Part shown: piece after piece, positions 27,551 to 36,656 of the stretch
How positions within the stretch are numbered: the first letter of the stretch is position 1
Layout: each line of letters opens with the position of its first letter
Made by a program: the position numbers and the translations under genes
Assembly: GCA_949840915.1 (NCBI GenBank)
Contig: CATKXY010000015.1
Location: forward strand, 1 to 64,000
Length of the DNA: 64,000 nt
Direction of reading: 5' to 3'
Origin: an uncultured Lachnospiraceae bacterium
GTDB lineage: Bacteria; Bacillota; Clostridia; Lachnospirales; Lachnospiraceae
Notes under the pieces: generated by a model
Told to the model about the DNA's origin: nothing
The model's input: only the letters and a program-made list of their open reading frames with translations
Databases searched by the model: none

Positions 27551-28300
27551 ATGGGATATCAGGATATATTCAAGAGATATGAGTTGAAGTATCTGATTAC
27601 CGAGGAGCAGAAAAGTGTGCTTCTCGAAGCGATGGAGTCATACATAAGGCCGGATGAATATGGTCGGAACACAATCTGCAATATTTATTGTGATACGCCG
27701 GACTATCTCCTGGTGAGGCGTTCTCTGGAGAAGCCTGTTTATAAGGAGAAGCTGAGAGTGCGGAGTTACGGCAGAGCGACGAGAGAGAGTCAGGTTTTTC
27801 TGGAACTAAAGAAAAAATATAAGGGAGTGGTCTATAAGCGTCGTATCAGTGTGCCGGAGCGGGAGGCCATGGATTATCTGGTCTGTGGAACGGCTTTGAA
27901 GGGCAGAGGTCAGATTGCGGAGGAAATCGCCTGTTTTACAGAATTATATCGGCAGCTGGCCCCGGCAGTCTATCTTTCCTATGAGAGGGAGGCTTTTTAT
28001 GGGAGGCAGGACAGGGAGCTGCGCATCACCTTTGACGAAAATATCCTCTGGAGAAAACAGGAATTGTCATTATGCGCAAGGTCCTACGGACTGCCTGTTC
28101 TGGAGCCTGAAACCGTGCTGATGGAGATTAAACTTGCAGGCGCTATGCCGCTTTGGCTGTGCAGGCTGCTGTCAGAAAATAAAATTTATCAGACAGGTTT
28201 TTCCAAGTACGGAAGAGCTTACGGGCAGATGACGGAGTTGGGGAAAAGCGGAAATTATTCACAGAATGAGATTTATTTGGGAGGAAGAAAATATGCCTGA
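27551..28300 (+). CDS. VTC-domain protein (polyphosphate polymerase-like)
   Basis: The product is 249 aa from the ATG at 27551 (MGYQDIFKRYELKYLITEEQ); the frame is open to 27470, but the extra residues look untranslated. It belongs to the CYTH-like VTC family. Conserved basic and acidic tunnel residues are visible: FKRYELKYLI, YCDTPDY, YKEKLRVRSYG, FLELKKKYKG, YKRRISV, and C-terminal VLMEIKLAGAMP with FSKYGRAY. VTC4 makes polyphosphate from ATP in yeast. Bacterial members of this cluster have unproven function. Its end overlaps the DUF4956 start by 8 nt. Confidence 0.88.
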   Translation: MGYQDIFKRYELKYLITEEQKSVLLEAMESYIRPDEYGRNTICNIYCDTPDYLLVRRSLEKPVYKEKLRVRSYGRATRESQVFLELKKKYKGVVYKRRISVPEREAMDYLVCGTALKGRGQIAEEIACFTELYRQLAPAVYLSYEREAFYGRQDRELRITFDENILWRKQELSLCARSYGLPVLEPETVLMEIKLAGAMPLWLCRLLSENKIYQTGFSKYGRAYGQMTELGKSGNYSQNEIYLGGRKYA

Positions 28301-28985
28301 CAATTTATTCGGCGGAATTTTTGATTCCGCTTCACAAAGTGTGATTTCGGTAGGAGCTTTTCTGCTCTGTATCGGTGTATCGCTTATAATCGGTCTGTTT
28401 TTGGCTGTTATACATGGGTATCAGGCCGGACACAGCCAGAGCTTTCTGGTGACGCTGGCGCTGCTTCCGGCGGTGGTGTGTGTGGTGATCATGATGGTGA
28501 ACGGCAATGTGGGGGCAGGTGTGGCTGTGGCGGGAACCTTCAGTCTGGTGAGGTTTCGTTCGGCGCCCGGAACCGCAAAGGAGATCAGCGCGATCTTTCT
28601 GGCCATGGGGGCAGGACTGATTGCGGGTATGGGATATCTGGCGTACGCATTGCTTTTTGCGCTGATCCTGGGAACTGCAGGGTTTGTGTATCATCGGTTT
28701 TGCCGGTACAAGTACCGCCCGGAGCAGTGCAAGACCTTATCCGTCACAATCCCGGAGAATCTGGATTATGGGGATGTGTTCGAGGAGATACTGCGGCAGT
28801 TTACGAAGAGCTATGAGCTGGAGCATGTGAAGACCAGCAATATGGGAAGCCTGTTTAAACTGACTTATCGGGTGGAGCTGCAGGCGGATGCCAGCGAGAA
28901 GGAATTGATTGACAAGCTGCGCTGCAGAAACGGAAATCTGGAGATTGTGCTGTCAAAACGGGAGACGCCTGCGGGAGAGCTGTGA
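28293..28985 (+). CDS. DUF4956 membrane protein
   Basis: The 230-aa protein starts at 28293 (MPDNLFGGIFDSA, GGGAGGAAG upstream), overlapping the VTC gene. There are about four membrane helices in the first 140 residues (SVGAFLLCIGVSLIIGLFLA, ALLPAVVCVVIMMVNG, GAGLIAGMGYLAYALLFAL), with the conserved loop GTFSLVRFRSAPGTAKEIS. The C-terminal cytoplasmic domain of about 85 residues has an ACT-like strand pattern. VTC, DUF4956 and Cthe_2159/CotH-type proteins are known to occur together, so they probably act as one system at the membrane. Confidence 0.88.
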   Translation: MPDNLFGGIFDSASQSVISVGAFLLCIGVSLIIGLFLAVIHGYQAGHSQSFLVTLALLPAVVCVVIMMVNGNVGAGVAVAGTFSLVRFRSAPGTAKEISAIFLAMGAGLIAGMGYLAYALLFALILGTAGFVYHRFCRYKYRPEQCKTLSVTIPENLDYGDVFEEILRQFTKSYELEHVKTSNMGSLFKLTYRVELQADASEKELIDKLRCRNGNLEIVLSKRETPAGEL

Positions 28986-28992
28986 CAGACGG

Positions 28993-29040
28993 CACAGAGA
29001 CAGGCACAGAGACAGACACAGAGACGGACACGTAGACAGA
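28993..29040 (+). repeat. Four tandem copies of a 12-bp unit
   Basis: CACAGAGACAGG, CACAGAGACAGA, CACAGAGACGGA and CACGTAGACAGA follow one another without gaps between the DUF4956 stop and the lipoprotein start. The units diverge gradually from first to last. Because 12 is a multiple of three, one frame stays open through them (Arg-His-Arg-Asp repeats), but no start or ribosome site suggests that it is translated. Confidence 0.9.
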
Positions 29041-29058
29041 CAGGAAAGAGGCGGAGTG

Positions 29059-30627
29059 ATGAAGAGTAAAGTGATGAGGATGCGATATACTATAACTGCG
29101 ACGGCTGCAGCGGTGCTGCTGTGCAGCAGTATTTTTTCCGGCTGTGGTTTGGCGGAGAGCGCAAATGCGGGAGAGGTGACGCTCCTGAATGTGTCGGACA
29201 TGTTCAGCGCTCGGGATCGGGAGATCGGATATGATGAATCGGAGTGTGTCCGTATCGTTCTGCAGGGCAGCACTGCGCAGGCGGATTCCCCGAATGTGAC
29301 GATAGAGGGCAATGTGGTGACGGTCGCCGCGGAGGGAAGTTATCTGATCTCAGGTTCTCTGCAGGGCCGGCTGGTAGTGGAGGCGGATAAGTCGGATAAG
29401 ATTCATCTGATCCTGGACGGTGCGGACATTTCCTGTGAGAACAGTGCGGCGCTGTATGTGCAGCAGGCCGGCAAGGTGTTTGTGACCACTGCGGCGGACA
29501 GCGAAAACAGTTTCCGGACCGTCGGGGAGTATGAAGCCATAGATAGTCACAATATTGACGGTGCAGTCTATGCCCGGGATGATATCACTTTTAACGGAGA
29601 GGGTTCTCTGAAGGTAAGTTCGGATGTTGGCCACGGCATTGTCTGTAAGAATGATCTGGTGATTGCCGGGGGTGATTATGAGATTGCGGCGGGGCGGCAC
29701 GGACTTCAGGGGAAGGACAGCGTGCGCATTGCAAACGGCAATCTGGTGATCCGTGCGGGTACGGACGGCATTCACTCCGGCAATGATGAGGATGACACGG
29801 TGGGGTTTACCTATATTGAGGGCGGCAGTCTCACGATCACGGCGGGTGACGACGGAATTCATTCCGATACCCGGCTTGTAGTCGCCGGCGGCAGTATTCA
29901 GGTGAATGAGAGTTATGAGGGACTTGAGGGCGCCTCTATTGAGATTGTGGACGGCGAGATCGTCGTGTATGCGGAGGATGACGGACTGAATGCCGCCGGC
30001 GGAAACGACGGCAGCGGCGGAGAAGCGCGCGAGGGCGAGGGCGAAGGCGGGGGCCGCGGAGACTTTGGAGACTTCGGCAAAAATCCCTTTGCTGCCAGTG
30101 CGGACAATGCCATTATTATTTCGGGCGGCAAAATCACAGTCAATGCGGATGGAGACGGCATCGATTCCAATGGCGGCCTGTATGTCAATGCGGGTGAGAT
30201 CGTGGTCTTCGGCCCTGTAAATGGAGGAAACGGCGCATTGGATTCCAGCGGCGAGGCTGTCATCAGAGGAGGATCTGTCATAGCTTTGGGTGCAAGTCAG
30301 ATGGCGGAGAATTTCGGCGCGGATTCGGAGCAGTGTTCTATCCTGGTGAGTGTGTCCGGTATGCAGGCTGCAGGCACCACTGTGGAGCTGCGTGACAGCT
30401 CCGGCGAGGTATTGATGAGCTGCGTGTCTCCCAAAGCTTATAACTCTGCAGTATTCAGCTGCGGGGATATTCAGGTGGGGCAGACCTATACTGCGGTTAT
30501 GGGACAGGAGACTGTGGAGGTGGAGATGACCGACACGATTTATGGCAGCGGTATGAGATTCGGTCCCGGAGGGGGATTTGGCGGAGAGCACAAAAGACCG
30601 GAAAGGAAACCAATGCCCCTACAGTAA
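29059..30627 (+). CDS. Cthe_2159-type carbohydrate-binding lipoprotein
   Basis: The 522-aa protein starts at the ATG at 29059 with GGCGGAG upstream. The signal peptide ends in a lipobox (SSIFSGC), so it is a lipoprotein. The body is a right-handed beta-helix built from repeats of the type GxxxxITAGDDGIHSDTRLVV, I-x-GG-x-I-x-V-N-x-DGDGIDSNGGL, as in the Cthe_2159 family of polysaccharide-binding proteins. A Gly/Glu-rich low-complexity loop (residues about 310-335) interrupts the helix. The C-terminal 60 residues form a beta-sandwich-like domain and end in a Gly-rich tail. With VTC and DUF4956 it forms a three-gene unit. Confidence 0.88.
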   Translation: MKSKVMRMRYTITATAAAVLLCSSIFSGCGLAESANAGEVTLLNVSDMFSARDREIGYDESECVRIVLQGSTAQADSPNVTIEGNVVTVAAEGSYLISGSLQGRLVVEADKSDKIHLILDGADISCENSAALYVQQAGKVFVTTAADSENSFRTVGEYEAIDSHNIDGAVYARDDITFNGEGSLKVSSDVGHGIVCKNDLVIAGGDYEIAAGRHGLQGKDSVRIANGNLVIRAGTDGIHSGNDEDDTVGFTYIEGGSLTITAGDDGIHSDTRLVVAGGSIQVNESYEGLEGASIEIVDGEIVVYAEDDGLNAAGGNDGSGGEAREGEGEGGGRGDFGDFGKNPFAASADNAIIISGGKITVNADGDGIDSNGGLYVNAGEIVVFGPVNGGNGALDSSGEAVIRGGSVIALGASQMAENFGADSEQCSILVSVSGMQAAGTTVELRDSSGEVLMSCVSPKAYNSAVFSCGDIQVGQTYTAVMGQETVEVEMTDTIYGSGMRFGPGGGFGGEHKRPERKPMPLQ

Positions 30628-30662
30628 CAGTTTTCCCAAACCGTGTCTGAAGCTCAGGCATC

Positions 30663-30691
30663 TTGTCTTTCGTCGGAAAAAATGATAAAAT
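30663..30691 (+). promoter_or_regulatory. Promoter upstream of the GT39-like gene
   Basis: TTGTCT (30663-30668) and TAAAAT (30686-30691) have 17-bp spacing. This may drive the long co-directional run from here onward. Confidence 0.6.
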
Positions 30692-30765
30692 AGCATGGTA
30701 TATTTTGTTATGGAAGATTTTGTCAGACAGAGGCGACAATGTGTGAACGGAAAGGCGAGGCTTTG

Positions 30766-32412
30766 ATGAGAATAGCAGGCAATACGGCAAACGTAGAGGG
30801 ATATCCCGAAGACACGGGCAGAAGGATAGATTGCAGATTTGTTTTTTGGGGGATACTGGCATTGGCTGTTCTCATCCGGGTGATCGGATTTGGCAGTCTG
30901 CCCTGGGGAGTCAATCAGGATGAGGCCATGGGCGCGGTGGATGCGTGGGCGTTGTCACTGTACGGAACGGATCGCTTCGGAGTACGGCTTCCCGTGCATT
31001 TCAGCGCATGGCAGGTAAGTCAGATGAGCGTGCTGTTATCTTATCTGATGATTCCCTTTATCCGGGTGTTCGGATTCCACACATGGGTGATCCGTCTGCC
31101 CATGCTGCTTGTGAGTCTCGGTTCGGTTGTGCTGGTATATCTCATCGGGAAACAGCTTTTCGGAAGACGTTTCGGACTGACCGCCATGGCGCTCACGGCG
31201 GTCAATCCATGGCATTTTATGCAGAGCAGATGGGCCATCGACTGCAATCTGTTTCCCCATGTGTTTTTGCTGGCTTTTTATCTTTTGCTTCTTGGCCTGC
31301 GGAAGAAGAGATTTCTGTATCTGTCCATGTTTTTCTTTGGGCTGACCTTTTACTGCTACGGCATCGCGGTGTATTCCGTGACGCCGTTTTTGGCTGTTTT
31401 TGCTCTGTGGGGCATGAGAAAAAAGCTGTTTTCCTTCCGGCAGGTGTTACTGTCCGTAGTTATTTTCGGGTTGACGGCGCTGCCTGAGATTCTGGTGATG
31501 GCCATCAATCTGTTTCATCTGGAGACCATCGAGACGGGACTGATCACCATGAGCCGTTTTCCGGAGACGCTGCGGGGAAATGATATTCTGTTCCTGAACT
31601 TTTCGTTTTCGCAGCTCTGGAAAAATATCCGGGCCATGGTAAGCTGCAGCTTTGTGCAGCTGCCGGATTACTGGTTCAACGCGATTCCCGCTTTCGGTCC
31701 CATGTACCATATCAGTATCCCCTTCATGGCGGGGGGCGCGGCGCTTTTGACAAGGGATCTGTTCCGGGAGCGGGATGTGGAACGGCAGGCAGGGAAGCTT
31801 GCGCTCTGGGGATTTCTGCTCACGGGAGTCTGGGTGGGATTGATCACCGGCGAGGTGAATGTCAATCGGATCAATATCATTTTTTATCCGTTGATCATGG
31901 TAAGTGCATATTGTATCTGCAGGCTGGCGGAGAGGAGCGGTAAATGGCTTGTTTTGGCGGGAGCCGCTTACGCGCTGTGTGCGGTGCTGTTTGTGGGAGC
32001 CTATTTTACGGTTTATCCGAGGGAGTCGGCACAGTATTATAATGGAGAATTTCTGGAGGCCGTGCAGACTGCGGACGGACAGGAATGTGAAAAACTGTAT
32101 ATCACGGGCAATATGGGATGGCAGTTTAATCTGTCCATGGCGGAGATCCTGACACAGTATGCCTGCCGTATCGATGCGCATTATTTTCAGGAGAAAACCC
32201 TGGTCACCGGAGGCAGGACGCTGTTGCCGTATTCCGAGAGATATCATTATATTAATGCAAAAAGCTTCGATTGGGCATCCTGTGACAAGGAGGCTCTGTA
32301 TCTTGTGCAGGAGCAGGATCTGGAGGAGATAGATTCTGATTATGAGGTGATCTGGGAGAACGACGGATTTCGGATATTGAGTCTGGAAGGAGGACGGCGG
32401 ACAATTGAGTGA
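30766..32412 (+). CDS. GT39-like polytopic glycosyltransferase
   Basis: The product is about 548 aa (start 30766, MRIAGNTANVEG, with AAGGCGAGG upstream; the ATG at 30739 is possible). It has the GT-C fold layout: a first helix, then an extracellular loop with the acidic pair in WGVNQDEAMGAVDAW, and about 10 further membrane helices. A C-terminal soluble domain holds about 130 residues. The family transfers sugars from lipid-phosphate donors to proteins or glycans outside the membrane. It overlaps the next gene by 8 nt. The donor and acceptor are unknown; a cell-wall polymer is a reasonable inference from its neighbours. Confidence 0.85.
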   Translation: MRIAGNTANVEGYPEDTGRRIDCRFVFWGILALAVLIRVIGFGSLPWGVNQDEAMGAVDAWALSLYGTDRFGVRLPVHFSAWQVSQMSVLLSYLMIPFIRVFGFHTWVIRLPMLLVSLGSVVLVYLIGKQLFGRRFGLTAMALTAVNPWHFMQSRWAIDCNLFPHVFLLAFYLLLLGLRKKRFLYLSMFFFGLTFYCYGIAVYSVTPFLAVFALWGMRKKLFSFRQVLLSVVIFGLTALPEILVMAINLFHLETIETGLITMSRFPETLRGNDILFLNFSFSQLWKNIRAMVSCSFVQLPDYWFNAIPAFGPMYHISIPFMAGGAALLTRDLFRERDVERQAGKLALWGFLLTGVWVGLITGEVNVNRINIIFYPLIMVSAYCICRLAERSGKWLVLAGAAYALCAVLFVGAYFTVYPRESAQYYNGEFLEAVQTADGQECEKLYITGNMGWQFNLSMAEILTQYACRIDAHYFQEKTLVTGGRTLLPYSERYHYINAKSFDWASCDKEALYLVQEQDLEEIDSDYEVIWENDGFRILSLEGGRRTIE

Positions 32413-35128
32413 GGAAGGTCTGGTAATCGGAATCGTGGCCCATGTGGACGCGGGCAAAACCACGCTGGCGGAGAGTATGCTCTATCTGGGCGGACAGATC
32501 AGAAAGCCCGGCAGGGTGGATCACAAGGATACTGTGCTGGACAATTTTGCGCTGGAGAGAGAGCGGGGCATCACGATTTTTTCCAAGCAGGCAAGATTTG
32601 GATGGCATGATATGGAGCTGACTCTTTTAGATACGCCGGGGCATGTGGACTTCTCGGCAGAGATGGAACGGACGCTGCAGGTGTTGGACTGTGCGGTGTT
32701 AGTGATAAACGGGGCGGATGGCGTGCAGGGGCATACCCGCACGCTGTGGAGGCTTCTGGAGCGGTATGAGATACCGGTTTTTTTGTTTATAAATAAAATG
32801 GATCAGCCCGGAACCGACAGTGGCAGGCTGATGGAATCGCTGACAAGACAATTGGATGAAAACTGCGTGGCGTTTCCGGCTGATCGTGAGCTTGCGGATG
32901 GACCCGGCGACGGAGATCGGGATGAGATTACGGGCGTGTTTGCGGAGGAGCTGGCCACCTGTGAGGAAGGGTTGATGAACGCCTATCTGGAGCGGGGAGC
33001 GCTGACCCGGGAAGAGATTGCGGAGGCTGTGGCACAGCGCAGAGTGTTTCCGTGCTATTTTGGAGCCGCTCTTCATGTGGACGGCGTGGAGACGCTTTTG
33101 GACGGCATTGCCGCCTATGGTTCCGGGCCGGTGTATTCGGAGGAGTTCGGGGCCAGGGTATTTAAGATTTCCAGAGATCCCGGGGGAGCCAGGCTGACGC
33201 ATCTGAAGGTCACGGGCGGAAGCATCCGGGTGAAGATGCCCATTCTCTCGGAGAAGGTCAATCAGATCCGCATTTACAACGGAGCAGCCTTTGAGGCGGT
33301 GGAGGAAGTATGTGCGGGGCAGATCTGTGCGGTGACGGGATTGACGCAGACTTATGCGGGACAGGGTCTGGGTGCGGAACCGGAGAGTGTGCTGCCGGTG
33401 CTGGAACCGGTGCTCACCTACCGGGTAGAGCTGCCGGATGGAGAGGATGCGGTGCAGGCTCTGGGGAAGCTTCGCAGGCTGGAGGAGGAAGAGCCGCTGC
33501 TGCATATCGTGTGGCAGGAGGAGAGCCGGGAGATCCACGCGCAGGTTATGGGCGAGGTTCAGATCGAGGTCTTAAAAAGGCTGATCGCCGAGCGGTTCGG
33601 GCTGGAGGTAGAGTTCGGTGAGGGGAGCATTGTATATAAAGAAAGCATTGCTGACCGCGTCATAGGAATCGGTCATTTTGAACCGCTGCGGCACTATGCG
33701 GAGGTTGAGCTTTTGCTGGAGCCGGGAGAGCGGGGAAGCGGTCTGCAGTTTGCCAGTCTGTGCAGTGAGGACATGCTGGACAGAAACTGGCAGAGACTCG
33801 TTCTCACGCATCTGGAAGAAAAGGTTCATGTGGGTGTGCTGACGGGATCGCCTGTCACGGATATGAGAATCCTTCTGGTAGGGGGCAGGGCGCATCTGAA
33901 GCATACGGAGGGCGGAGACTTCCGGCAGGCTACTTACAGGGCTTTGCGGCAGGGACTGCGCTGCGGCAGGAGTATTCTGCTGGAGCCTGTGTTTGCCTTT
34001 GTGCTGGAGCTGCCCACAGAGTATCTGGGGCGGGCCATGTCGGATATGCAGCGCATGCACGGGAGCTTTGATGTGCCCCGGACGGAAGGCGGACGCAGCG
34101 TTCTCACGGGCAGAGCTCCGGTGGCTGCCATGCGCGACTACCAGAAAGAGGTTTATGCCTATACCCATGGGGAGGGACAGCTCTCCTGCATTCTGGACGG
34201 CTATGAGCCGTGTCACAATGCGGAGGAAGTGATCGCGGAGCGGGGGTACGATCCGGAGGGAGATCCGGAGAATCCCACGGGTTCTGTGTTCTGTGCCCAC
34301 GGGGCGGGGTTTGTGGTGAACTGGGATCGCGTGGCGGAATACGCCCATGTGGAGCTGTCGGAAAGTGTGCGGCGGCTTGCGGAGGAAGGCGGAGAGGCCT
34401 GCGAAAAGGAAGGCAGGGAGAAATACCCGGGGGGATACGCGCAGGGGAATGCAGCAGCCGCGGCAGCAAGATCATCGTCCGGCAGGGGAGAGCCGGAACG
34501 ATATATCACACAGGAGGAGATCGAGACGATCTTCAGACAGACCTATGGGGGACGGGAGCATGACCAGCGCAGGAGACGCCGTTATCATATTACACACCGG
34601 GACAGGAGCGCAGGAGGCGGGACGGTCCCGACAGGCGCGGGGAAAGCCGGGAAGACTGTGACGCCGAAGGAAGAGTGTCTGTTGGTGGACGGGTATAATA
34701 TCATTTTTGCCTGGGAGGAGCTTCGCAGTCTGGCACAGATCAACATTGACAGCGCCAGGGACCGTCTCATGGATATTATGAGCAATTATCAGGGAATCCG
34801 GGGCGGGACGCTGATACTGGTCTTTGACGCTTACCGGGTGAAAGGGAATCCGGGCAGTGTGCTGCAGTATCACAATATCCATGTGGTCTACACCAGGGAG
34901 GCGGAGACGGCGGATCAGTATATCGAGAAGACGGTTCATGGAATGACGGACAGGTTTCAGGTGACGGTGGCCACTTCGGACGCTCTGGAGCAGATGATCA
35001 TCTGGGGGGCGGGAGCTTTGCGCATGTCAGCCGCAGGACTGTATGCTGCGGTGGAGGAGGCCATGGGGGCGATGCGGGAGGAGTATACGGAGCGGGACAG
35101 CAGGATTGCGTTCAGGCCTTTTTTGTGA
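32405..35128 (+). CDS. TetM-like ribosome GTPase fused to a Rae1/YacP-like NYN nuclease
   Basis: The 907-aa protein starts at TTG (AAGGAGG 11 nt upstream). Residues 1-650 form an EF-G-like ribosomal protection GTPase: G1 AHVDAGKTT (12-20), G3 DTPGH (76-80), G4 NKMD (130-133), then domains II to V (EPVFAFVLELPTEYLGRAMS). A basic, low-complexity linker (about 690-755) leads to a C-terminal NYN domain with DGYN at 762-765 and Asp at 808, 837 and 859, spaced like the acidic site of YacP/Rae1, which cuts mRNA in the ribosomal A site. A single protein could thus bind the A site and cut mRNA there; this is inference. It is chromosomal in context, not visibly mobile. Confidence 0.92.
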   Translation: MSEEGLVIGIVAHVDAGKTTLAESMLYLGGQIRKPGRVDHKDTVLDNFALERERGITIFSKQARFGWHDMELTLLDTPGHVDFSAEMERTLQVLDCAVLVINGADGVQGHTRTLWRLLERYEIPVFLFINKMDQPGTDSGRLMESLTRQLDENCVAFPADRELADGPGDGDRDEITGVFAEELATCEEGLMNAYLERGALTREEIAEAVAQRRVFPCYFGAALHVDGVETLLDGIAAYGSGPVYSEEFGARVFKISRDPGGARLTHLKVTGGSIRVKMPILSEKVNQIRIYNGAAFEAVEEVCAGQICAVTGLTQTYAGQGLGAEPESVLPVLEPVLTYRVELPDGEDAVQALGKLRRLEEEEPLLHIVWQEESREIHAQVMGEVQIEVLKRLIAERFGLEVEFGEGSIVYKESIADRVIGIGHFEPLRHYAEVELLLEPGERGSGLQFASLCSEDMLDRNWQRLVLTHLEEKVHVGVLTGSPVTDMRILLVGGRAHLKHTEGGDFRQATYRALRQGLRCGRSILLEPVFAFVLELPTEYLGRAMSDMQRMHGSFDVPRTEGGRSVLTGRAPVAAMRDYQKEVYAYTHGEGQLSCILDGYEPCHNAEEVIAERGYDPEGDPENPTGSVFCAHGAGFVVNWDRVAEYAHVELSESVRRLAEEGGEACEKEGREKYPGGYAQGNAAAAAARSSSGRGEPERYITQEEIETIFRQTYGGREHDQRRRRRYHITHRDRSAGGGTVPTGAGKAGKTVTPKEECLLVDGYNIIFAWEELRSLAQINIDSARDRLMDIMSNYQGIRGGTLILVFDAYRVKGNPGSVLQYHNIHVVYTREAETADQYIEKTVHGMTDRFQVTVATSDALEQMIIWGAGALRMSAAGLYAAVEEAMGAMREEYTERDSRIAFRPFL

Positions 35129-35156
35129 TAAGATACACACTGGGAGGAGTACAGCC

Positions 35157-36122
35157 ATGATTTATCAATTTTTACCCGAGGGCGGCAGCAGCCTTTATGT
35201 CTTTGCCGGAATCCTGTTTGGGTTTATCGCCACAGTTTTTGCAACGGGAAAACTCAGCTCTTATCTGCCCAAGGACGGCGGCAGGGAGTTCGCTCATGAC
35301 GGGAAGCTCTCCGCGGGGAAGCCGCGCGGGGCAGGCATTATTTTTGTGCTGGTGTTTGTGGCGGCCGCTCTGCTCTTTATTCCTCCGCAGGCGGAGATGA
35401 CGATCTATCTGATCCTGATTGCAATCAGTATGCTGACAGGTTTTTTGGACGACGCTTCCGAGAAGCCCTGGGGCGAGTATAAGAAGGGATTTCTTGATCT
35501 GTGCGTGGCGGCTCTGGTGGCCATGACATTTTTGAAATACAATTCCAATGTGGTGGAGCTTGCGCTTTTTCATGTGAAATTTGTGCTGCATCCTGTGATT
35601 TTTGCGCTGCTTGTGGTAGTGCTGGTGTGGGGCTCCGTGAATGTGACAAACTGCGCCGACGGAGTGGACGGGCTGTCCGGAACGCTGGGAATCATCACAC
35701 TCATGACGATCTACCTCATCGACCGGATCAAGGACAGGCCTGAGAACTTTTCGTTCGGAATACTGCTCTTTTCGGTGTGCATTCTGGGCTATCTTTGGTA
35801 CAATGCCACCCCCAGCAAGCTGATGATGGGCGATGCAGGCAGCCGGGCCATGGGGCTGTTTATCAGTATCGCTATCCTGAAGACCGGCTGTCCGGTGCTC
35901 TATCTCCCGGTGGCGTGCGTACTGATTCTGGACGGCGGCCTGGGACTTTTGAAGGTGGCGCTGCTGCGGTTTTTGAAGATTCGTATTCTGACTCATGTGA
36001 GAACGCCCCTGCACGATCATGTGCGAAAGGTGTGGGAGTGGTCCAACACGCAGACCGTATACCGCTTTGCGATCATTCAGATCATTGTGTCCGCGGCGGT
36101 AGTGTTCGGGATACAGATGTAA
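35157..36122 (+). CDS. MraY-family phospho-sugar transferase
   Basis: The 321-aa protein has about 10 membrane helices. It starts at the ATG at 35157 with GGGAGGAG upstream. Family motifs are present: LTGFLDDASEKPWGEYKKG, NCADGVDGLSG, LMMGDAGSRAMG. The C-terminal HHH segment of MraY reads TPLHDHVRKVW, with one His changed to Asp. MraY makes lipid I from UDP-MurNAc-pentapeptide, and WecA/TagO relatives use UDP-GlcNAc. The sequence is nearer MraY, but it lies outside a division cluster, so a second surface polymer is possible. The gene upstream ends 28 nt before it. Confidence 0.85.
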   Translation: MIYQFLPEGGSSLYVFAGILFGFIATVFATGKLSSYLPKDGGREFAHDGKLSAGKPRGAGIIFVLVFVAAALLFIPPQAEMTIYLILIAISMLTGFLDDASEKPWGEYKKGFLDLCVAALVAMTFLKYNSNVVELALFHVKFVLHPVIFALLVVVLVWGSVNVTNCADGVDGLSGTLGIITLMTIYLIDRIKDRPENFSFGILLFSVCILGYLWYNATPSKLMMGDAGSRAMGLFISIAILKTGCPVLYLPVACVLILDGGLGLLKVALLRFLKIRILTHVRTPLHDHVRKVWEWSNTQTVYRFAIIQIIVSAAVVFGIQM

Positions 36123-36155
36123 AACAGTATGACTTGAGAGAAGGATGGTATAGAG

Positions 36156-36656
36156 ATGTATGATCAATTGACACCCAGCGACATCAAAAAGATGGAGGAA
36201 GAGATCGAATACCGGAAGCTTGTGGTGCGGCCCAAAGCTCTGGAGGATGTGAAGGAGGCCAGGGCCCACGGGGATCTGAGCGAGAATTTTGAATATCATG
36301 CGGCCAAGAAGGTGAAGAACCAGAACGAGAGCCGGATCCGTTATCTGGAGAGAATGATCCGGACGGCAAAGGTGATATCTGAGGATTCGGCAGCGGATGA
36401 GGTGGGTATCAACAACACGGTGACGGTGGCTTTTCTGGATGACGGGAGCGAAGAGACTTATAAGATCGTGACAACGGTGCGGGGAAATTCTCTGGAGGGC
36501 CTGATCAGCAACGAGTCTCCTCTGGGCAGGGCATTGCTCGGCAGGAAGACGGGGGAGACGGTTCATGTGCAGGTGAGCGACACGGTGGGCTATGATGTGC
36601 GCATCGTCAAATTTGAAAATACCGTGGATGACGGAGATCGGATAAGGAGTTTTTAG
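36156..36656 (+). CDS. greA: GreA/GreB-family transcript cleavage factor
   Basis: It rescues backtracked RNA polymerase by stimulating transcript cleavage. The 166-aa protein has the N-terminal coiled coil with the acidic tip HGDLSENFEYHAAK, which inserts into the secondary channel, and a C-terminal FKBP-like domain (ISNESPLGRALLGRKTGETV). In canonical GreA the tip reads SENAEYxAAK. This one has Phe and His in place of Ala and the variable residue, so a Gre-like paralogue is possible. It abuts the next gene (stop TAG followed by ATG). Confidence 0.88.
   Translation: MYDQLTPSDIKKMEEEIEYRKLVVRPKALEDVKEARAHGDLSENFEYHAAKKVKNQNESRIRYLERMIRTAKVISEDSAADEVGINNTVTVAFLDDGSEETYKIVTTVRGNSLEGLISNESPLGRALLGRKTGETVHVQVSDTVGYDVRIVKFENTVDDGDRIRSF

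Noticed and set aside
28993..29040. CRISPR-like repeat array
   Set aside because: The units are 12 bp, directly adjacent without spacers, and no cas gene is present.
32405..35128. Acquired tet(M)-type tetracycline resistance gene
   Set aside because: The sequence is only TetM-like, carries a C-terminal NYN domain, overlaps the GT39 gene and has no conjugation or insertion genes nearby. It looks like a resident chromosomal factor.
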